In this document: in pieces, positions 5,916 through 9,112 of the stretch | How positions within the stretch are numbered: the stretch's first letter is position 1 | Layout of the letters: the number at the start of each line of letters is the position of its first letter | Assembly: GCA_905479515.1 (NCBI GenBank) | Contig: CAJQMX010000032.1 | Span: 1 to 9,112, forward strand | Length of the DNA stretch: 9,112 nt | Reading direction: 5' to 3' | From: an uncultured Parasphingopyxis sp. | GTDB taxonomy: Bacteria; Pseudomonadota; Alphaproteobacteria; Sphingomonadales; Sphingomonadaceae | The notes under the pieces: generated by a model | The model's database searches: none | What the model saw: the letters and a program-made list of their open reading frames with translations, nothing else | What the model was told of the DNA's origin: nothing | Program-made: the position numbers and the translations under genes

Positions 5916-6797
5916 TCAGCGGTATCGCTCCAGCCATGTGATTGGCTCGATATGGGGCGTGCCCGAAAACGGCTTTAATGCCCTCGCATACCAAGCCTCT
6001 TCTGCCTCGCGCTGATCATGCGCGACTTCAGTCCACCAGACCTTGCCATTCCAGCGCCAACCGCGATCTTTTATGATCTGGCGATAATCATATGGCAGTC
6101 CGCGCGCTTCAAACAGCCAAGTGTCGCGGCGGGCGTTGTCAATTGCTTCGCCCAAGGCAGGTTTGCCGGATGGCGTGACAAAGGTCAGCAAATTGGTGAG
6201 ACTGATCACATCATCCATTGCGCGATGCTTGACCGGATTAAACATGCCGGCCTGCATCAGCAAGTGATCAGCCTTGGCTCCATCAAAGCCCCATCCAGCC
6301 CAATCGCAGTCTCGCATGGAGCAGATCCATGGTTTTGCATCAAGATCCGGGAGCAGTCTCTCGACAAATCGCCGGTCATGAAAGCTGTTATGGGCGCAGA
6401 TCGCATCCATCTCATTCAGGAGTGCAGCAATGCGAGCAGGATTTATAGTCTGGCCGGCCAGCATTTCGTCCGTCAATCCGGTGAGCTGGACGATTTTTGG
6501 CGACAAGGGAACGCCAGGGTCTTGCAATGACTTCCCGGCGCTTTTGATCCTGATAATTCTTCCCATTGCATCGACGATGACAAATGCGACGGCAATTTCG
6601 ATTACAACATCGCGAAGCGGATCAAGACCAGTGGATTCTGTATCAAGGATTGCAACGTTCATCAGCGGTTCGACAGGGTCTGCAACTTTTGGCCATTCGC
6701 CGAATGGCGTAACACGGTGCAAAACTCGGACTTTATCGTCTTCGGTTCCGGGCGGGTAGCCTGTCGGCGAATGCCCAGCGGTAGTTTTTATATTCAT
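5916..6797 (-). CDS. DnaQ-like DEDDh 3'-5' exonuclease
   Basis: A 293-aa protein from ATG 6797 with complete DnaQ-type motifs. ExoI is VAILDTESTGLDP (Asp52, Glu54), ExoII is AHNSFHDRRFVERL (Asp141), and ExoIII is HRAMDDVISL (His191, Asp196), the proofreading-subunit pattern that binds two metals and removes 3' nucleotides. An N-terminal ~45-residue extension precedes the fold. A C-terminal part (about 220-293) carries ARGLPYDYRQIIKDRGWRWN with a following K-V-WW, a module often trailing plasmid and phage DnaQ-like proteins. It is therefore unlikely to be the housekeeping epsilon subunit. AAGAGG six to seven bases before ATG 6797 supports this start. ATG 6842 with GGAGG at 11 bases is an alternative adding 15 residues. 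It is first of the four-gene minus-strand series. Catalytic residues are intact. Confidence 0.85.
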   Translation of the reverse strand: MNIKTTAGHSPTGYPPGTEDDKVRVLHRVTPFGEWPKVADPVEPLMNVAILDTESTGLDPLRDVVIEIAVAFVIVDAMGRIIRIKSAGKSLQDPGVPLSPKIVQLTGLTDEMLAGQTINPARIAALLNEMDAICAHNSFHDRRFVERLLPDLDAKPWICSMRDCDWAGWGFDGAKADHLLMQAGMFNPVKHRAMDDVISLTNLLTFVTPSGKPALGEAIDNARRDTWLFEARGLPYDYRQIIKDRGWRWNGKVWWTEVAHDQREAEEAWYARALKPFSGTPHIEPITWLERYR

Positions 6798-7110
6798 GAT
6801 ATACCTCTTGGTAGGAGGCTGGCCGACGGAAACATTTTCCATTCAAATTCCAACCTCCAAATTGAGGCTTCAGCCGGATGCTATTATACTTTGGACGCGG
6901 AAGATAGATCTGCCGCTTTTCCCAATGTGAATTCATGCGAAGGCAAACGGGAAGGCGATTTATCGACCAGCGGTGCAATAATGGAGGAGGCGATGCATTG
7001 CCGACGAAGCAGACGTTTTGGTTCGCGTTTCAGGAACTTCAGCTTGCGCCCCATTTGCGGACATTGGCAGAGGTCAGATACTATGTCCGCTGCGCGCCCA
7101 ATCCCGGGGA
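6798..7110. other. intergenic region between the HEPN gene and the DnaQ-like gene
   Basis: No convincing gene is seen. A perfect TATAAT on the minus strand (6883-6888) lies about 86 bases before ATG 6797, but no matching -35 was found, so it is only a possible -10 for the DnaQ-like gene. On the plus strand GGAGGAGG stands four bases before an ATG (6992), but the frame behind it is Arg-rich and runs antisense into the HEPN gene. The GCGGACAT hairpin at 7057-7090 is listed separately. Confidence 0.4.
7057..7090. repeat. GCGGACAT/ATGTCCGC inverted repeat after the HEPN gene
   Basis: Perfect 8-bp arms (7057-7064 and 7083-7090) enclose an 18-base loop, about 20 bases beyond the HEPN stop. The core hexamer is shared with hairpins at 351-392 and 8875-8891. 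It may serve as a factor-type terminator or be a dispersed intergenic palindrome. Confidence 0.45.
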
Positions 7111-8460
7111 TTACTCGTCAGAATCGGCCTCAACTACCCATTGCCCATCATCTTCGATGTATGAGCTGAGGCGCTGCCAAACAATCAAGGCTTCGGTAAG
7201 ACGTAGGCCATCGTTCGCACGATAATGCGCATTCGGATTACGAGCGACACCGATCACTTCAATATCGCGCTTAAACCAATCGCGATTGCGGAAAATCGGC
7301 TCAAACACCTCGTCCCAATTTTTGCTTTGTAGAACGATTTCCATGAGTTCTCCAAGCGTAAGAAACTCGATCAATGGTGTTAGCGGCTCGCCAGCTTTAA
7401 TTGCCCGTTGTCGTGTGTCTTTTGCTTTTATGTTGAGCGCACCAGGCACCCGCTGTTTAAACCACTTGTCTCCGGCGTGGGCATTTAATTTACGGGCAAT
7501 AAGGCCGCGCAACGCAGTTTCGATCGTTCCGACCAGCTGGAATATGTCAGTCGCCAAATTTGAGGTGGTAAGTGTGAGGATTCCAGATGCAGTTTTGCCA
7601 ACAATATAGCGGCCTTCTTCGATGATCTCACCGACGATTGCCCCGCTCGATATGGCCAGCTCAATCGTGGTTTCGGGGTCAGCTTCAATCAGCCCTTCAT
7701 CAACCTCGGCTTCGCGGTATAGTTCACGCCGATAATCGAAGTCTCGCCAATATGTGTTCGGCAAATTAAGCGCTGTATGCCATTGGCCTAGTAAGGTTTC
7801 AGCGGTCTGCCGATGCAGACTACCAAGGCCGTAGGTGTCCGTTATTCCAGCCAGTGCCGCAAAACGTTGATTGGTTAAATTAAGGGATGAAAAACTGGCA
7901 ATTGCCTCCTCTACATGGGCGCTTAAATTTGGCATACCGAATTCAAGCGCCTTCGTCGTAGCTGATAGGTTGTCCGTTATTCCGGCAAGGGCTTTTGCAA
8001 TTCCACTCTGCTGGCGAGCCACTGCGTGAATAATTGAGGTGTCAAAACCCAAAAGCTCACGCTTCCATTGTGCGCTTCCCAGCCCATTAAGCAAATCTAA
8101 CTGCTTACTGATTCCACGCGCTGCCTCAGCGGACGCAGACAAGTGATTTGGCTCCAAAATTCCGGATGCAAGTAGGCTTGTTTTCGAACCCTCGATCAAT
8201 TCAGCAAAGGGCGACTTAAATTGTGCTTTCAACAGAGCGGACGTTGGAAAATCAGAAAGACCGCGCACAGCGCGAGATACTGCAGTTTCTTGGCCTAACG
8301 CTGCCCGCTCCATGGCGGAACCAGAAAGACCACCTGCAGCGCGCGATAATGATGTTTCCCGTGCAAGTGCGGCTTGCTCTACGATAGATGACGCACGTGA
8401 AGCGATAATGTCATCCGCTCTTCTCTTTACAATTTTGTCAGTCTCTTTTTTTTTGGTCAT
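7111..8460 (-). CDS. Swt1-like HEPN-domain protein, putative RNase
   Basis: A 449-aa protein from ATG 8460. The C terminus (about 305-435) matches the Swt1-like HEPN pattern. It opens with IFQLVGTIETALRGLIARKL, then GDKWFKQRVP, then LTLGELMEIVLQSKNWDEVF, and ends in the catalytic box ARNPNAHYR. In this box Arg407 and His412 form the Rx4H pair that cleaves RNA in HEPN nucleases. HEPN RNases are common in toxins, abortive infection and CRISPR effectors. The N-terminal two thirds are helical and Ala/Ser-rich, with a duplicated ~19-residue unit (EQAALARETSLSRAAGGLS / ERAALGQETAVSRAVRGLS) and two ALAGITD segments. I recognise no sensor or partner domain there. The frame extends to ATG 8541, but that region contains the promoter. 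No antitoxin is adjacent except possibly the divergent 39-aa ORF. Defence or toxin role is inferred. Confidence 0.75.
   Translation of the reverse strand: MTKKKETDKIVKRRADDIIASRASSIVEQAALARETSLSRAAGGLSGSAMERAALGQETAVSRAVRGLSDFPTSALLKAQFKSPFAELIEGSKTSLLASGILEPNHLSASAEAARGISKQLDLLNGLGSAQWKRELLGFDTSIIHAVARQQSGIAKALAGITDNLSATTKALEFGMPNLSAHVEEAIASFSSLNLTNQRFAALAGITDTYGLGSLHRQTAETLLGQWHTALNLPNTYWRDFDYRRELYREAEVDEGLIEADPETTIELAISSGAIVGEIIEEGRYIVGKTASGILTLTTSNLATDIFQLVGTIETALRGLIARKLNAHAGDKWFKQRVPGALNIKAKDTRQRAIKAGEPLTPLIEFLTLGELMEIVLQSKNWDEVFEPIFRNRDWFKRDIEVIGVARNPNAHYRANDGLRLTEALIVWQRLSSYIEDDGQWVVEADSDE
8254..8379 (-). repeat. tandem 69-base coding repeat in the HEPN gene N terminus
   Basis: Two successive units encode EQAALARETSLSRAAGGLS and ERAALGQETAVSRAVRGLS, 23 residues apart, with 12 of 19 identical. 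They suggest a duplicated amphipathic helix, perhaps for oligomerisation or ligand recognition. The DNA has diverged, so the duplication is not recent. Confidence 0.6.
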
Positions 8461-8466
8461 GCCAAT

Positions 8467-8495
8467 ATTATCAGTCGAAACACCATTTTTTTCAA
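8467..8495 (-). promoter_or_regulatory. sigma70-type promoter of the HEPN gene, predicted leaderless
   Basis: On the minus strand, -35 TTGAAA (8495-8490), a 17-base spacer and -10 GATAAT (8472-8467) are near-consensus. Only ATTGGC separates the -10 from ATG 8460, so the expected transcription start falls on or next to the A of the start codon. No Shine-Dalgarno is present, which agrees with a leaderless mRNA and fixes the start at 8460. Confidence 0.65.
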
Positions 8496-8512
8496 GATGA
8501 ATAGCAGACCAG

Positions 8513-8526
8513 CCGCATGAATGCGG
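8513..8526. promoter_or_regulatory. palindrome upstream of the HEPN promoter (operator candidate)
   Basis: CCGCAT ga ATGCGG is a perfect 6-bp dyad centred about 27 bases upstream of the -35. Its compactness and position suit a dimeric regulator site. It could also act on a divergent transcript. Confidence 0.35.
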
Positions 8527-8691
8527 GCAACTCCAGCGCATCGGTTGAGAGTTTGGGGGATGGTTTGCAATCGCTCGCGCAATGCTGAGCGGCTCCTAAT
8601 TGCTCTCTGCGGCCAATCTCTGAGCACCAAGCATTTAAGGTCCGTCTCTGCGCCGCAATACCGGAAGTTTCAAAAAGAACTGTTTGAAGAA

Positions 8692-8711
8692 CGGGAAATT
8701 TAAAATTCCCG
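8692..8711. promoter_or_regulatory. palindrome upstream of the 39-aa ORF
   Basis: CGGGAAATTTAAAATTCCCG has perfect 6-base arms around an AT-rich centre and lies 55 bases before ATG 8766. It resembles an operator-type dyad. No convincing -35/-10 pair was found next to it. The rest of 8527-8691 shows no supportable gene. Confidence 0.35.
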
Positions 8712-8734
8712 GGTTGAAGGGAAAAAAGAATATA

Positions 8735-8748
8735 GCCGCACACGCGGC
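8735..8748 (+). promoter_or_regulatory. small GC hairpin just before the 39-aa ORF ribosome site
   Basis: GCCGC acac GCGGC is a 5-bp stem with a 4-base loop ending five bases upstream of GGAG (8753-8756). It may influence translation or mRNA stability of the 39-aa ORF. Confidence 0.35.
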
Positions 8749-8765
8749 ATATGGAGTCCTTAAAA

Positions 8766-8885
8766 ATGAAAATAGTGAAAATTATAAACGACTTGCAGTC
8801 GATCACGATGCCTAAGACAATAGATGAATTTGAAGAGGAGAATGGAAAATCCCGATATATAGAATTTCGGGCACGTCCGCCGTAA
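8766..8885 (+). CDS. 39-aa small ORF, unrecognised, divergent from the HEPN gene
   Basis: ATG 8766 has GGAG with a nine-base spacer (8753-8756). An in-frame ATG at 8751 lacks such a site. The peptide starts MKIVKIINDLQSITMPKTID, continues EFEEENGKSRYIEFRARPP, and ends in TAA at 8883-8885. It is charged with an acidic middle, no membrane segment and no Cys. The stop codon sits in the loop of the first of four stem-loops, and dyads lie upstream, so it looks like a compact, independently regulated unit. It could be a real small protein, such as an antitoxin-like or regulatory peptide, or a chance ORF. No family is recognised. Confidence 0.45.
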   Translation: MKIVKIINDLQSITMPKTIDEFEEENGKSRYIEFRARPP

Positions 8886-8969
8886 GCGGACAAAGGCGCC
8901 TCTCAGGCGCTCTGGGGGTCGCAGACCTTTTCTGCGTCCCCCAGTGGTTGCTGAGCAGCTTGTCAGCAA
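8875..8969 (+). terminator. cluster of four consecutive stem-loops after the 39-aa ORF
   Basis: The stems are GTCCGC/GCGGAC (8875-8891) and GCGCCT/AGGCGC (8896-8910). Next is CTGGGGG-t-CGCAGA paired with TCTGCG-t-CCCCCAG (8912-8944, 13 bp with one T-T mismatch, loop CCTTT). Last is TTGCTGA/TCAGCAA (8948-8969). The third is the strongest and could terminate transcription, although no long U-run follows. Four stems in 95 bases may instead be a structured RNA, or a single-strand DNA element of an origin or transfer region. Minus-strand ORFs across it look like shadows. Confidence 0.6.
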
Positions 8970-9027
8970 TTATCTTGCATGCTCTTTACGGTTTCTTAAT
9001 TGTCTCCCAGTTATGGCGAAGCCACGG

Positions 9028-9041
9028 GGCCGGGCTCGGCC
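9028..9041. repeat. GC-rich hairpin in the right-hand gene-free end
   Basis: GGCCG ggct CGGCC forms a 5-bp stem, extendable by a wobble and a G-C pair, followed by a pyrimidine-rich stretch (CTTTTCCCCTCTACCCCCT, about 9046-9064). The region 8970-9112 has no gene. The arrangement could belong to the promoter, terminator or origin area of a gene starting beyond the window. Confidence 0.35.
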
Positions 9042-9112
9042 TCCGCTTTTCCCCTCTACCCCCTAATTCAATAACCCTTTCATTACTCGGGTATTGATTT
9101 GTAGGTGTTCGC

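Noticed and set aside
6717..7169. Plus-strand 150-aa ORF with GGAGGAGG before an internal ATG (6992)
   Set aside because: Antisense to the DnaQ-like and HEPN genes at its ends, Arg-rich text, no recognisable motif; the purine run is probably chance.
8521..8703. Plus-strand 60-aa ORF
   Set aside because: No ribosome site, begins inside the palindrome at 8513-8526, no recognisable features.
8492..8893. Minus-strand 133-aa ORF across the HEPN upstream region
   Set aside because: Covers the promoter and the 39-aa ORF on the other strand; Ser/Phe/Ile-rich shadow-like sequence.
8970..9112. oriT, origin of replication or att site at the right end
   Set aside because: Only a GC hairpin and pyrimidine tract are visible; no known nick-site consensus, iterons or DnaA boxes could be matched.
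1..9112. CRISPR array, tRNA or rRNA
   Set aside because: No regularly spaced direct repeats, no cloverleaf-like segments and no rRNA-like blocks were seen on either strand.

Overview
The window looks like an accessory region of an alphaproteobacterial replicon, most likely from a sphingomonad. This is inferred from moderate GC, the style of the genes (rep-like, integrase and DnaQ-like families common in that group) and recurrent GCGGAC/GTCCGC hairpins. No chromosomal housekeeping gene, rRNA or tRNA is visible.

Left part (1-1734). The window opens inside the last codons of an IS110-family transposase. A non-coding tail follows with four small hairpins in a row (134-249). In the IS1111 branch of IS110 the bridge RNA lies downstream of the recombinase gene, so this tail is a bridge-RNA candidate. 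Next comes a plus-strand gene for an HUH-type Rep-like protein (HVH and YxxK motifs), then a stretch with one doubtful minus-strand ORF.

Integration module (1735-3450, minus strand). A tyrosine recombinase with an N-terminal Cys cluster is preceded by two small uncharacterised ORFs. The first two overlap at ATGAGTAA, which suggests translational coupling. HUH protein plus integrase suggests an integrated plasmid-, phage- or ICE-like element, possibly broken up.

Exonuclease cassette (3455-6797, minus strand). In transcription order it holds a DnaQ-like DEDDh exonuclease, an unknown 176-aa protein, an unknown 192-aa protein and a second DEDD exonuclease of the PolB-exo2 type. The second exonuclease lacks the usual His/Tyr of motif III. 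Each junction carries strong stem-loops: a 17-bp stem capped by a cUUCGg tetraloop (5188-5226), an 8-bp GC-rich stem (5876-5897), and a U7 intrinsic terminator (4485-4509) placed only 17 nt before the next start codon. The genes therefore look individually insulated or attenuated rather than forming a plain operon.

Right part (6798-9112). A minus-strand gene encodes a 449-aa protein with a C-terminal Swt1-like HEPN domain carrying an intact RNPNAH (Rx4H) RNase motif. A well-formed sigma70-type promoter ends six bases before its ATG, so the mRNA is probably leaderless. Divergent from it is a 39-aa plus-strand ORF with a good ribosome binding site, flanked by palindromes and followed by four consecutive stem-loops (8875-8969) and a further GC-rich hairpin near 9028-9041. 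This end may be a regulatory, terminator or transfer/replication region, but no known origin could be matched.

The best candidates for something new are the HEPN gene with its small neighbour, and the hairpin-separated exonuclease cassette. Both would fit anti-phage or anti-defence roles on a mobile element, but that is inference from domain types and context.
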